A DNA stretch of 64,000 bases from Ruegeria spongiae. GTDB taxonomy: Bacteria > Pseudomonadota > Alphaproteobacteria > Rhodobacterales > Rhodobacteraceae. The notes under the pieces were generated by a model that was given only the letters and a program-made list of their open reading frames with translations, ran no database searches and had not been told where the DNA came from. Location: contig NZ_JAMFMB010000001.1 of assembly GCF_023502395.1 (NCBI RefSeq), positions 62,001 to 126,000 of the forward strand, given 5' to 3'. The translations under genes were made by a program, and so were the position numbers. Shown one piece after another: positions 54,923-64,000 of the stretch (within the stretch, counting starts at the first letter, position 1; each line of letters starts with the position of its first letter).

Positions 54923-55975
<1,053 letters not shown>

Positions 55976-56047
55976 TCAAGGGTGGCATTCACATGCCCGC
56001 CATGGCAAAGGCACCGGGACAAGAACCAAAGGGCAGGGGAATAACGG

Positions 56048-56569
56048 TTGGACTGGTACGACTCGATCTTCGAGATGATCGACATGCGGAGCTTCTCGAA
56101 CCTCTGGTTCTGGATTGGGCTCGCGGTCATGTGGTCTACAGCCAGCCACTGGGTGATGGGCATTCCCTTTGACATGGTGACCCGGGCGCGCCGTCTGGGT
56201 GGGCAGGCCGAACACGACCTGAACGACATCACACGGATCAATGTGAACCGGCTGCTCTATATCACCGATATTTCCGGGTTGTGGATATTGGCCATCGGTT
56301 GCTTTTTCCTGTCCGGGATGGCGATGCTGGGCTTCTTCTACGGTATCGAGTTCGCACAGGCCCTGTTCCTGCTGGGGTTCCCAATGTCGGTTGTCGGGCT
56401 GGTCAACCTGGCGACAGCGCACAAGATTCGCGCACAGGGCGCACAGGGACGCGACATTGCCCGCCATCTCAACCGAAGCCGGATCATCATACAGGTCATC
56501 GGCATGATCTCGATCTTTGTAACTGCACTCTGGGGCATGTATCAGAACCTTTCCATCGGTGCCCTCTAG
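56048..56569 (+). CDS. small integral membrane protein, Rhodobacterales-type
   Basis: A 173-residue protein with four hydrophobic segments (about 18-36, 72-96, 98-118 and 140-163) and short loops. Start is TTG 56048 with AGGGGA seven bases upstream (MDWYDSIFEMIDMRSFSNLW). Homologues in this order are sometimes labelled 'component of SufBCD complex'; I recall that label but see no motif that supports a role in iron-sulfur assembly. It lies 22 bases ahead of mfd, possibly in the same transcript, and diverges from hemB. Confidence 0.75.
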   Translation: MDWYDSIFEMIDMRSFSNLWFWIGLAVMWSTASHWVMGIPFDMVTRARRLGGQAEHDLNDITRINVNRLLYITDISGLWILAIGCFFLSGMAMLGFFYGIEFAQALFLLGFPMSVVGLVNLATAHKIRAQGAQGRDIARHLNRSRIIIQVIGMISIFVTALWGMYQNLSIGAL

Positions 56570-56591
56570 AGCGGGAAAAGGACCCAAAAGC

Positions 56592-59500
56592 ATGCAGGCA
56601 ACGGATCACATTCTGGTCGGCGGCGCGCCCGAGGGGTATGACGCGCAACTGATCCTGCGCGAGATCGCGCGCGCGGATGGGCATGTTTGCCATGTCGCCC
56701 GCGACGACAAGCGGATGGAGGCGATGCGCGCCGCGCTTGCTTTCCTTGCCCCCGATATGCCGGTCTTTGTCTTTCCCGGCTGGGATTGCCTGCCGTATGA
56801 CCGGGTCTCGCCCAATGCCGAAGTGTCTGCCGCACGCATGGCCACGCTGGCGGCACTCGTACACCAGATGCCGCAGCGCTTTGTGCTGCTGACCACGTTG
56901 AACGCCGTCACCCAGCGGGTTCCGGCGCGCGCGCTGCTGCGCGAGGCGGCCTTCACCGCACAGGTCGGCCGGCGTATCGACGAAGAGGCGTTGCGGAACT
57001 TCCTCGTGCGGATGGGATTCACCCAGAGCCCCACGGTGATGGAACCCGGCGACTACGCCATTCGCGGCGGCATCATCGACATCTACCCGCCGGGCGAAAG
57101 CGGCCCGGTGCGGCTGGATCTGTTCGGTGACGTGCTGGATGGTGCACGCCGCTTTGATCCGGTCTCGCAACGGACCACCGAAAAGCTTGACGTCGTGGAA
57201 CTGGCCCCGGTCAGCGAAGTGATCCTGGACGAGGCCGCGATCACCCGCTTCCGGCAGAATTACCGGATCGAATTCGGTGCGGCGGGCACCGATGACCCGC
57301 TCTATGAGGCGGTGAGTGCAGGGCGCAAGCATCAGGGGATGGAGCACTGGCTGCCCTTCTTTCACGAACATCTGGAAAGCCTGTTCGATTACCTGCCCGA
57401 GGCCACGATCACGCTGGATGATCAGGTCACGCCCGTGCGGCTGGCGCGGTGGGACAGTATTCAGGACCAGTACGAGACCCGCACCCACGCGCTACAGAAC
57501 CGCTCGCGGATGGACAGCGTCTACAAACCGACGCCGCCGGGTCTGCTCTATCTTGATGACAATGCCTGGACTGAGGCCGTTGCGGCGCGCCGCGTGATGC
57601 AATTCAATCCGTTGCCGCAGGCCAGCGGGCCAGGTGTGATCGACGCAGGCGGGCGCATCGGACGCAATTTCGCGCCCGAGAGGCAACAAGAAAGTGTCAG
57701 CCTTTTTGGGGCATTGGCCAGCCATGTTCAGGCGAAACTGGACGCGAAACCCGTCCTGATCGCCTCTTATTCTGAAGGTGCGCGCGAACGCCTGACCGGG
57801 TTGATCGAAGATGAAGGCCTGGCTGAGGCGGTTCCGGTTCCCAACGGCACACGGATCGGCAAGCGCGGATTGCATCTGGCGGTCTGGGCGCTGGAACACG
57901 GCTATGAGACGCCCGAGATGGTGGTGATCTCGGAACAGGATGTGCTGGGCGACCGGCTGATCCGCGCGCCCAAGAAGCGCCGAAAGGCCGAGAACTTTCT
58001 GACCGAGACTCAATCGCTCAGCCCCGGCGATCTGGTGGTGCATGTGGACCACGGCATCGGCCGCTATCAGGGCATGGAAGTGGTGACTGCCGCCGGGGCC
58101 GCCCATGAATGCCTGCTGCTGGAATATGCCGAGGCGGCCAAGCTGTATCTGCCAGTCGAAAATATCGAATTACTGTCGAAATACGGCCATGACGAAGGCC
58201 TGCTCGACAAGCTGGGCGGCGGCGCGTGGCAGGCCAAGAAGGCCAAGCTCAAGGAACGCATCCGCGAGATGGCCGACCGGTTGATCCGCATCGCCGCCGA
58301 GCGTGCCCTGCGCAAGGCCCCGATGCTCGATCCGCCCGCCCATGCCTGGGAAGAGTTTTCCGCCCGCTTTCCCTATCAGGAAACCGATGACCAGCTGCGT
58401 GCCATTGGCGACGTGATGGAAGACCTGCAGTCCGGCCAGCCCATGGACCGGCTGATCTGTGGCGATGTGGGATTTGGCAAAACCGAGGTGGCGATGCGCG
58501 CCGCCTTTGTCGCCGCCATGTCGGGGTTGCAAGTGGCGGTGATTGCGCCCACCACTTTGCTGGCCCGCCAGCACGCGGCCAGCTTTGCCGAACGGTTCCG
58601 CGGGTTCCCATTGGAAGTCAGACAGTTGTCGCGATTTGTTTCCGCAGGCGAAGCGCAGAAAACCCGCGATGGTCTGTCGCGCGGAACGATCGACATCGTC
58701 ATCGGCACCCATGCGCTGCTGGCCAAGGGCATCCGGTTCCAGAATCTGGGCCTGCTGATCATCGACGAGGAACAGCATTTCGGCGTCGCCCACAAAGAGC
58801 GCCTGAAACAATTGCGCAGCGACATCCATGTCCTGACCCTGACCGCCACGCCGATCCCGCGCACCTTGCAGCTGAGCCTGACCGGGGTGCGGGATCTGTC
58901 GATCATCGGCACCCCGCCGATCGACCGGCTGGCGATCCGCACCTATGTCAGCGAGTTCGACGCGGTTACCATCCGCGAGGCGCTGCTGCGCGAGCATTAC
59001 CGGGGCGGGCAGAGCTTCTATGTGGTGCCCCGGATCAGCGATCTGCCCGAGATCGAGGCGTTCCTGAAGGAGCAATTGCCGGAACTGACCTATATGGTCG
59101 CCCATGGCCAGATGGCCGCCGGAGAGCTCGATGACCGCATGAACGCCTTCTATGACGGCAAATATGACGTGCTTCTGGCCACCACCATCGTCGAATCCGG
59201 CCTCGACATCCCGACCGCCAACACGATGGTGATCCACCGTGCCGACATGTTCGGGCTGGCGCAGCTTTATCAGATCAGGGGCCGGGTGGGTCGCTCAAAA
59301 ACCCGCGCCTATGCCTATCTGACCACCAAACCGCGCGCCAAACTGACCGACACGGCCGAGAAACGCCTGCGTGTGCTGGGCTCGCTCGATACGCTGGGGG
59401 CCGGGTTCACGCTGGCCTCTCAGGACCTGGATATTCGCGGTGCGGGGAACCTGCTGGGCGAGGAGCAATCCGGCCAGATGCGTGACGTTGGCTATGAGCT

Positions 59501-60050
59501 TTACCAGTCGATGCTGGAAGAGGCGATCGCCAAGATCAAGGCGGGCGAGATGGAAGGGCTCAGCGATGCCGACGATCAATGGGCGCCGCAGATCAATCTG
59601 GGCGTGCCGGTGTTGATCCCCGAAGATTACGTGCCCGATCTGGACGTGCGCCTCGGCCTTTATCGCCGCCTGTCATCTTTGTCGAAAAAGGTGGAACTGG
59701 AAGGCTTTGCCGCCGAGTTGATCGACCGGTTCGGCACGCTGCCCAAAGAGGTCAACACGCTGCTGCTGGTGGTGCGCATCAAGGCGATGTGCAAACGCGC
59801 CGGCATCGCCAAACTGGATGGCGGGCCAAAAGGGGCCACGATCCAGTTTCACAACGATAAATTTGCCTCGCCCGAAGGGTTGGTGGAGTTCATCCAGAAC
59901 CAGAAGGGCCTGGCCAAGGTCAAGGACAACAAGATCGTGGTGCGCCGCGACTGGGCCAAGGAAAGTGACAAGATAAAGGGTGCCTTTGCGATTGCGCGTG
60001 ATCTGGCGGAAAAAGTGATTGGGACGCGGAAAAAGGCCAAGACCGCCTGA
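56592..60050 (+). CDS. mfd: transcription-repair coupling factor Mfd
   Basis: A 1152-residue ATP-dependent translocase that removes stalled RNA polymerase and recruits UvrA (E. coli 1148). Start ATG 56592 with AAAAGGA nine bases upstream. The UvrB-homology region fills the first 350 residues, the RNA polymerase-interaction domain includes GDLVVHVDHGIGRYQGMEVV, and the RecG-type motor has Walker A GDVGFGKTEVAMRAA (from residue 624) and the DEEQ box (725-728), with IVESGLDIPTANTMVIHRAD and RGRVGRS in the second motor domain. The C-terminal TRCF domain is complete. Confidence 0.98.
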   Translation: MQATDHILVGGAPEGYDAQLILREIARADGHVCHVARDDKRMEAMRAALAFLAPDMPVFVFPGWDCLPYDRVSPNAEVSAARMATLAALVHQMPQRFVLLTTLNAVTQRVPARALLREAAFTAQVGRRIDEEALRNFLVRMGFTQSPTVMEPGDYAIRGGIIDIYPPGESGPVRLDLFGDVLDGARRFDPVSQRTTEKLDVVELAPVSEVILDEAAITRFRQNYRIEFGAAGTDDPLYEAVSAGRKHQGMEHWLPFFHEHLESLFDYLPEATITLDDQVTPVRLARWDSIQDQYETRTHALQNRSRMDSVYKPTPPGLLYLDDNAWTEAVAARRVMQFNPLPQASGPGVIDAGGRIGRNFAPERQQESVSLFGALASHVQAKLDAKPVLIASYSEGARERLTGLIEDEGLAEAVPVPNGTRIGKRGLHLAVWALEHGYETPEMVVISEQDVLGDRLIRAPKKRRKAENFLTETQSLSPGDLVVHVDHGIGRYQGMEVVTAAGAAHECLLLEYAEAAKLYLPVENIELLSKYGHDEGLLDKLGGGAWQAKKAKLKERIREMADRLIRIAAERALRKAPMLDPPAHAWEEFSARFPYQETDDQLRAIGDVMEDLQSGQPMDRLICGDVGFGKTEVAMRAAFVAAMSGLQVAVIAPTTLLARQHAASFAERFRGFPLEVRQLSRFVSAGEAQKTRDGLSRGTIDIVIGTHALLAKGIRFQNLGLLIIDEEQHFGVAHKERLKQLRSDIHVLTLTATPIPRTLQLSLTGVRDLSIIGTPPIDRLAIRTYVSEFDAVTIREALLREHYRGGQSFYVVPRISDLPEIEAFLKEQLPELTYMVAHGQMAAGELDDRMNAFYDGKYDVLLATTIVESGLDIPTANTMVIHRADMFGLAQLYQIRGRVGRSKTRAYAYLTTKPRAKLTDTAEKRLRVLGSLDTLGAGFTLASQDLDIRGAGNLLGEEQSGQMRDVGYELYQSMLEEAIAKIKAGEMEGLSDADDQWAPQINLGVPVLIPEDYVPDLDVRLGLYRRLSSLSKKVELEGFAAELIDRFGTLPKEVNTLLLVVRIKAMCKRAGIAKLDGGPKGATIQFHNDKFASPEGLVEFIQNQKGLAKVKDNKIVVRRDWAKESDKIKGAFAIARDLAEKVIGTRKKAKTA

Positions 60051-60052
60051 TT

Positions 60053-60115
60053 GGGGGCGCTGCCCCCGCCGCGGCAAGCCGCGACTCCCCCGAGGTATTT
60101 TGAAACAGAAGAAAG
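60053..60115 (+). repeat. extragenic palindromic repeat after mfd
   Basis: Two perfect hairpins in tandem: GGGGGC-GCT-GCCCCC (60053-60067) and CGCGGC-AA-GCCGCG (60070-60083), followed by CTCCCCCGAGGTATTTTGAA and a purine-rich tail. Sequences of this shape recur in gene ends across Rhodobacterales genomes in my recollection. It would also serve as a terminator for mfd, as only two bases separate it from the stop. Confidence 0.65.
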
Positions 60116-60177
60116 AGGGGGCCGGACGTCATCTGGCCAAAAGTGTCCCCGCCGGAGGCATCGCGCGGCGCGCGCGA

Positions 60178-61845
60178 TTATGAGGTCTCGGCCGGCATTG
60201 CCGCCTGAGCACAGAAGCAGGAGGCTGCCAAAGCGCGATCAGCGCGGGCCAGCGCAAGGTCGAGGCGTTGTTTGATCTGAACGATTTCAACCTGTTCCTC
60301 GCGCGCCTTCAGGCAGTCATGCAGGCCTTTCAGGCTCCAGACATTGTCGGGATGTACCGTCGCGCGGCTGAGTTGACCGCCGAGGCCGAGGTCTTCGCGA
60401 TAGACCGATTCGGCCTCATGGGTATGGCCCTGCTCAAACAGCAGCGCCCCCAGCGCATGGCGGGTGGGCTGCATCCAGCCCCAGGGCTCGTCATAAGGCA
60501 AGCCATCGTCCAGCGCGACTGAGGCGCGCAGATGGGCAAAGGCGGTCTTGAAATTGCCTTTGCGGTAAGCGATCTCTCCGCGCAGCATTTCGGATGCGAT
60601 TTCAAGCAGATGGATGACCTTGTTGTTGTGTAGCAGCCTTGTGTCGGGCACCCGCGCACGGGCGGCGTCGAACAGCTTCTCCTCGGCTTCCGCGGCGGGC
60701 ACATCGCCTGTGGCTGCATGCGCGAGGGCGCGCGCATAGTGTACGGTTGCTGTCACCGTCCGGTAGAGGTCGCGGTCTTCGGGCAGCTCCAGCGCCTTCG
60801 CGTCTTCCCATTGACCGAAGCGGATCAGGATATGCGGTTCCATCGCCATATAGCTTTCGAAGAAATCCGCCATCGGTGGGCTTTCGATGCGCAGCATCTC
60901 TTCCGGCGTGGTGTCCCAGATACCACGATTGGCCTCAAGCGCAGGCTGCATTTGTCCTAGGAAAAGAGCGCCATAGAGGGCGAAGTGGTAGTTGTGCTGG
61001 CGGTAGCCGGTATAGATGTTGAAGGCACCCTCGCGCGCGTAGTATTTCAGATCGGCAACCACCGCTTGCCGGTTCCAGCGCACCACGTCCTGATAGTGAC
61101 CGCAAAGCACGTCGATATGGGTTGGCATATGCACCAGATGCCCGGCGTCGGGCACCAGCGTGCGCAGGATATCCCCTGCTTTCAGGGCTTTTTCGGGCGT
61201 CGGCGACATCTCCATCAGGTGGATATAGAGGTGCAGTAAGCCGGGATGGGACATTGCGGCCGGGTCATCGCGCATGGCGGTTTCGAGAGCCTCTCGCGCT
61301 TCCAGCGTGGCGGCGCCTTCAGCCGGGACACCGCTGCGCAGGTCCCACATTTTCCACGGGGTCATGTTGAGCAGGCTTTCGACGTAGATCGTGCGCAGGT
61401 CCAGCTGATCGGGGCAGGTGGCAAAGGCCGCGCGCATGGCGTCGGCGAAATCACGGTCCCAGACCTCCATCTGGTCGATCGGCGCGCGCTGCGGGTAACG
61501 CGCGGGCAGGGCGGTGATCAGTTGGGCTTCAAGCTCGCTGCAACCCTCCAGCCGCGCCACTGCTTCCTGTGTGGCGTCATAGGCCTTGGCCAGCGCCCGC
61601 TCGCGTCCGCCTTCATCCAGCAACGCCCAGGGCAGGTTGTAATTGGGACCCGCCGCATAGGCCACGCCCCAATGGGCCATGGCGCAATCGGGATCATGGT
61701 CCAGCGCGCGCTCGAAACAGGCAACGGCCTCGTCATGGTTATAGCCATAGGTCCAGACCAGCCCGCGATTGAACCAAAGCTGGGCGTCCTGCGACTGCGT
61801 GGTGATCCGGCAGCTATGCGTGCCGAGGTCGTAATCATATGACAT
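60178..61845 (-). CDS. TPR-repeat protein
   Basis: A 555-residue soluble protein; start chosen at ATG 61845. Tetratricopeptide-like helices recur along the length: DAQLWFNRGLVWTYGYNHDE, AVACFERALDHDPDCAMAHW, then further units about TPEKALKAGDILRTLVPDAG and VHYARALAHAATGDVPAAEA, ending with HALGALLFEQGHTHEAESVY. Two histidine-rich stretches (HLVHMPTHIDVLCGHYQD and GYRQHNYHF) between the repeats could bind metal. It has neither a signal nor a membrane segment. TPR proteins scaffold complexes; the partner is not visible here. Confidence 0.8.
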   Translation of the reverse strand: MSYDYDLGTHSCRITTQSQDAQLWFNRGLVWTYGYNHDEAVACFERALDHDPDCAMAHWGVAYAAGPNYNLPWALLDEGGRERALAKAYDATQEAVARLEGCSELEAQLITALPARYPQRAPIDQMEVWDRDFADAMRAAFATCPDQLDLRTIYVESLLNMTPWKMWDLRSGVPAEGAATLEAREALETAMRDDPAAMSHPGLLHLYIHLMEMSPTPEKALKAGDILRTLVPDAGHLVHMPTHIDVLCGHYQDVVRWNRQAVVADLKYYAREGAFNIYTGYRQHNYHFALYGALFLGQMQPALEANRGIWDTTPEEMLRIESPPMADFFESYMAMEPHILIRFGQWEDAKALELPEDRDLYRTVTATVHYARALAHAATGDVPAAEAEEKLFDAARARVPDTRLLHNNKVIHLLEIASEMLRGEIAYRKGNFKTAFAHLRASVALDDGLPYDEPWGWMQPTRHALGALLFEQGHTHEAESVYREDLGLGGQLSRATVHPDNVWSLKGLHDCLKAREEQVEIVQIKQRLDLALARADRALAASCFCAQAAMPAETS

Positions 61846-61896
61846 GGTGGCCCCTCCTGCGCCGCAGGATAGGTCAGGCGCGCGCTTTCGCAAAGC

Positions 61897-63105
61897 TCAG
61901 GCTGTGACGCTCTGTTCCACCCGCGCCATCTGCAGCATGAGCAGGAAGGCCAGCACCGACATGATGAATATACCCGCAGTCAGCGGCAGCAACGTGCCAT
62001 CGAAGAACAGCCCGATCGGGGCCGCGATCAGCGCCGCCAACACGGTCGAGATCGCCCCGATCACCGAGGCGGCCATGCCCGCGATATGGCCCATCGGCTC
62101 CATCGCGATGGCGTTGAGATTGCCCAGCGTGATGCCGACCATGGCAAAGACGCTGGCCTGCCAGACAACAAAGAGGGCAAAGCTGGTCATGTCGGACAGG
62201 GCCATGCTGTTGAGGAACAACACGCCGCCCGACAGAACGATCTGCGCCCCCAGTGCCCAGGTCACCAGTCGGCGCATGCCCAGCCGCACCACAACAGCGG
62301 CGTTCAGCAGGCTGGCCGTGCCCGAGACCAGCGCCACCGCGCCGAACCAGAAGGGGAATGTCTCTTCCCGGTCGAAAATCACGTCATAGACCGGCTGCAC
62401 CATGGTGAGCATGGTGAACAGGATGCCCAGGCAAAGCGTCTGGACCGCGATCGACAGGCGCACGGTGGGATTGCGAAACATCTCCTGCACCGCGCTCCAG
62501 AGCAGTGAGGCGCGGAACGGGCGCCGGTTTTCACGCGGCAGCGGTTCGTCGAGCCGCAGGCCCATCCAGGTCACCATGATGCAGGCAAACACCACAAAGG
62601 CGACAAAGACCCCGCGCCAGCCCGAGAACGCGATGATACCCGCGCCCAAGGCCGGGGCCACGGCGGGGAAAAGCGTGAAGATCATCATGGCAATCGACAT
62701 GATCCGTGCCATCTGACGACCGGAATAGAGGTCGCGCACAACCGCCACGGCCACGATTCGCGGGGCGGCGGCGCCGATGCCCTGCAATACGCGGGCGGCC
62801 AGGATGGTCTCGAGCGAGGTGCTGGCCCAGGCCAGAATCGCGGCGAAGATATAGAGCGCAACGCCCACCACGATCACTGGTTTGCGCCCGAATGCGTCCG
62901 ACAGCGGGCCGGTGAAAAACGTGCCGATCCCCATGCCCGCCACAAAAGAGGTCAGGATCAGCTGCGCGCGGTTTTCCTCGTCAGGGCTGAGCTCGCGGGC
63001 GATCTCGGGCAGAGCGGGCAACATCGCGTCGATGGAAAAAGCGATGGTGGCGAACATCACCGCAATCAGCGCGATGAACTCGGCCGTTGAAATCCTTGTG
63101 CTCAT
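61897..63105 (-). CDS. Bcr/CflA-family multidrug efflux MFS transporter
   Basis: A 402-residue 12-segment MFS transporter. Start at ATG 63105, seven bases after GGAG, in preference to 63111. The motif A segment is GPLSDAFGRKPVIVVGV in loop 2-3, and MLPALPEIARELSPDEENRA then QLILTSFVAGMGIGTFFTG is typical of Bcr/CflA exporters of drugs and sulfonamides. It ends 52 bases before the TPR gene start. Substrate unknown. Confidence 0.92.
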   Translation of the reverse strand: MSTRISTAEFIALIAVMFATIAFSIDAMLPALPEIARELSPDEENRAQLILTSFVAGMGIGTFFTGPLSDAFGRKPVIVVGVALYIFAAILAWASTSLETILAARVLQGIGAAAPRIVAVAVVRDLYSGRQMARIMSIAMMIFTLFPAVAPALGAGIIAFSGWRGVFVAFVVFACIMVTWMGLRLDEPLPRENRRPFRASLLWSAVQEMFRNPTVRLSIAVQTLCLGILFTMLTMVQPVYDVIFDREETFPFWFGAVALVSGTASLLNAAVVVRLGMRRLVTWALGAQIVLSGGVLFLNSMALSDMTSFALFVVWQASVFAMVGITLGNLNAIAMEPMGHIAGMAASVIGAISTVLAALIAAPIGLFFDGTLLPLTAGIFIMSVLAFLLMLQMARVEQSVTA

Positions 63106-63180
63106 TGACATGCTCCTTCTCCGCCCGCGCTATCACGCGGATGGGATCAGAGCCATAGACGTAATTGCACAAGTCTTGTG

Positions 63181-63855
63181 CTACTGTGCAGCTTCTGTTT
63201 CAAGCTGAGACTTGATGTCCCGGATGACTTTTTCCCACAGCTCGGGCGGTTGTGCGCCGGGCACCGCGTGCTGGCTGGCAACGATGAAGGTCGGTACCGA
63301 ACTCACGCCCATCTTGCGCGAATGGGCATCGCGGGCGGCGATCTCGTCGCGGTCGGCCTCCGATTGCAGCAGTTTCAACACGACCGAGGCATCCATCCCG
63401 AGACCGTCGGCAATATCGCCCAGAACGTCGCGGTCCCCGATATCGCGCCCGTCGACGAAATAGGCTTTGAAAAGTGCGTCAACCGCTTGATTTTGCTTGC
63501 CCTCTATTCCCGCCCAGTGGATCAGCCGATGCGCGTCCATCGTGTTGGGGGTGCGGGTCATGGCGTCGAAATTGATCGTGAGGCCAGCCTGTTCGGCATG
63601 CTCAACCACCGGCGCATAGGCTTTGACTGCGCCCTCCTTGCCGCCGAACTTGCCTTCCAGATAGGCGCGGCGGTCCATGCCCTCGGCAGGCATGTCGGGG
63701 TTCAGCTGGAACGGGTGCCATTCGATGACAAAGGGATGATCCGGGATCGCGGTCAGCGCCTTGTCCAGTTGGGTCTTGCCGATATAGCACCAGGGGCAGA
63801 TCGGATCGGACATGATGTCGAGCTTGACGGTGGCCGGGTTTTTGGGCTGGGTCAT
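63181..63855 (-). CDS. FrnE-like DsbA-family oxidoreductase
   Basis: A 224-residue thioredoxin-fold protein of the FrnE (2-hydroxychromene-2-carboxylate isomerase-like) group. It begins KLDIMSDPICPWCYIGKTQL with CPWC (Cys20, Cys23), and has the cis-proline loop GVSSVPTFIVA near residue 186. No signal peptide, so it is cytoplasmic. Its ATG shares four bases with the stop of the upstream acyl-CoA synthetase, so the two are coupled. Confidence 0.92.
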   Translation of the reverse strand: MTQPKNPATVKLDIMSDPICPWCYIGKTQLDKALTAIPDHPFVIEWHPFQLNPDMPAEGMDRRAYLEGKFGGKEGAVKAYAPVVEHAEQAGLTINFDAMTRTPNTMDAHRLIHWAGIEGKQNQAVDALFKAYFVDGRDIGDRDVLGDIADGLGMDASVVLKLLQSEADRDEIAARDAHSRKMGVSSVPTFIVASQHAVPGAQPPELWEKVIRDIKSQLETEAAQ

Positions 63856-64000
63856 GGTGAAGGCACCTTGAAAAGCGCGGGCAGCGCGCGTCGGAGGAGC
63901 TTGCCGTTGCCGCCCATGGGCAGCTCGGACAGGTGAATATAAGCGCGCGGTTGTTTGTAGCGGGCGAGCCGGTCTTCCACATAGGTCTGCAAGGTGCTTT
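63852..64000 (-). CDS. C-terminus of an AMP-binding acyl-CoA synthetase (cut by window edge)
   Basis: The last 49 codons of a gene that enters from the right edge. It ends with VEDRLARYKQPRAYIHLSEL, then PMGGNGKLLRRAL, which is the C-terminal motif of the AMP-dependent synthetase/ligase superfamily (A10 motif, with the catalytic lysine in NGKLLR). Such enzymes activate fatty or aromatic acids as CoA esters. Its TGA (63852-63854) overlaps the FrnE start. Confidence 0.85.
   Translation of the reverse strand, partial: STLQTYVEDRLARYKQPRAYIHLSELPMGGNGKLLRRALPALFKVPSP

Overview
The window reads as chromosomal DNA of a marine alphaproteobacterium of the order Rhodobacterales, most likely the Roseobacter group (Ruegeria/Phaeobacter-like). 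The grounds are gene content and order: the block dusB-ntrB-ntrC-ntrY-ntrX-trkA-trkH-hfq-hflX divergent from ispDF-pgpA-pncC, an NtrC without the sigma-54 contact loop, a paired DUF6477/DUF6456 locus, a Mg-type HemB, GC-rich coding DNA, and an extragenic repeat after mfd of a kind I associate with this family. No species is claimed.

Layout. 1-9.7 kb: start of a probable polyphosphate kinase 2, an alpha/beta hydrolase behind metA (homoserine acyltransferase), a small secreted protein, a P-loop ATPase, a FadL-like porin, an EamA exporter, two unrelated SAM-dependent methyltransferases (FkbM type and a second class I type), guaA and a GNAT acetyltransferase. 9.7-14 kb: an SDR, an MttB-family methyltransferase without pyrrolysine, and the divergent DUF6477/DUF6456 pair. 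14-15.2 kb: a mobile-element scar (broken IS1182-type transposase fused to the 3' end of a tyrosine recombinase) beside tRNA-Asn. 15.2-25.7 kb: metallo-hydrolase, orphan histidine kinase, tRNA with CAU anticodon, purM-purN, rnd, sufE, a small operon of corrinoid protein, 24-residue membrane peptide and DUF1638 protein, and a radical SAM protein behind a LexA-type box. 25.7-29.1 kb: a second scar with the N-terminal part of another integrase, a second identical tRNA-Asn, a CHAP lipoprotein, a second internally deleted copy of the same IS1182 element and a broken rimJ-like gene. 29.1-38.6 kb: peroxiredoxin, lipA, a lipase/TetR pair, hpt, a RatA/Coq10-like protein, an MmgE/PrpD protein, amtB and pncC-pgpA-ispDF. 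38.8-51.2 kb: the dusB-ntr-trk-hfq-hflX block. 51.2-64 kb: SnoaL-like protein, penicillin-acylase-like hydrolase, SYLF lipoprotein, hemB, a small membrane protein, mfd, a TPR protein, a Bcr/CflA exporter, a FrnE-like oxidoreductase and the end of an acyl-CoA synthetase.

How the parts work together. The Ntr block couples nitrogen sensing (NtrBC, NtrYX) with the ammonium transporter amtB nearby. NtrC has lost the GAFTGA loop, so it should act through the housekeeping sigma factor, as in Rhodobacter capsulatus. One-carbon and corrinoid chemistry is split: MttB lies about 11 kb from the operon with the corrinoid carrier. The two accessory scars sit at the 3' sides of two identical tRNA-Asn genes that bracket 11 kb of core genes, which marks both tRNAs as old integration sites. 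No CRISPR array, rRNA, intact prophage or intact transposon was seen. The least-explained items are the corrinoid/24-aa peptide/DUF1638 operon, the DUF6477/DUF6456 pair with a CtrA-like site, and the shared lesions of the two IS copies.
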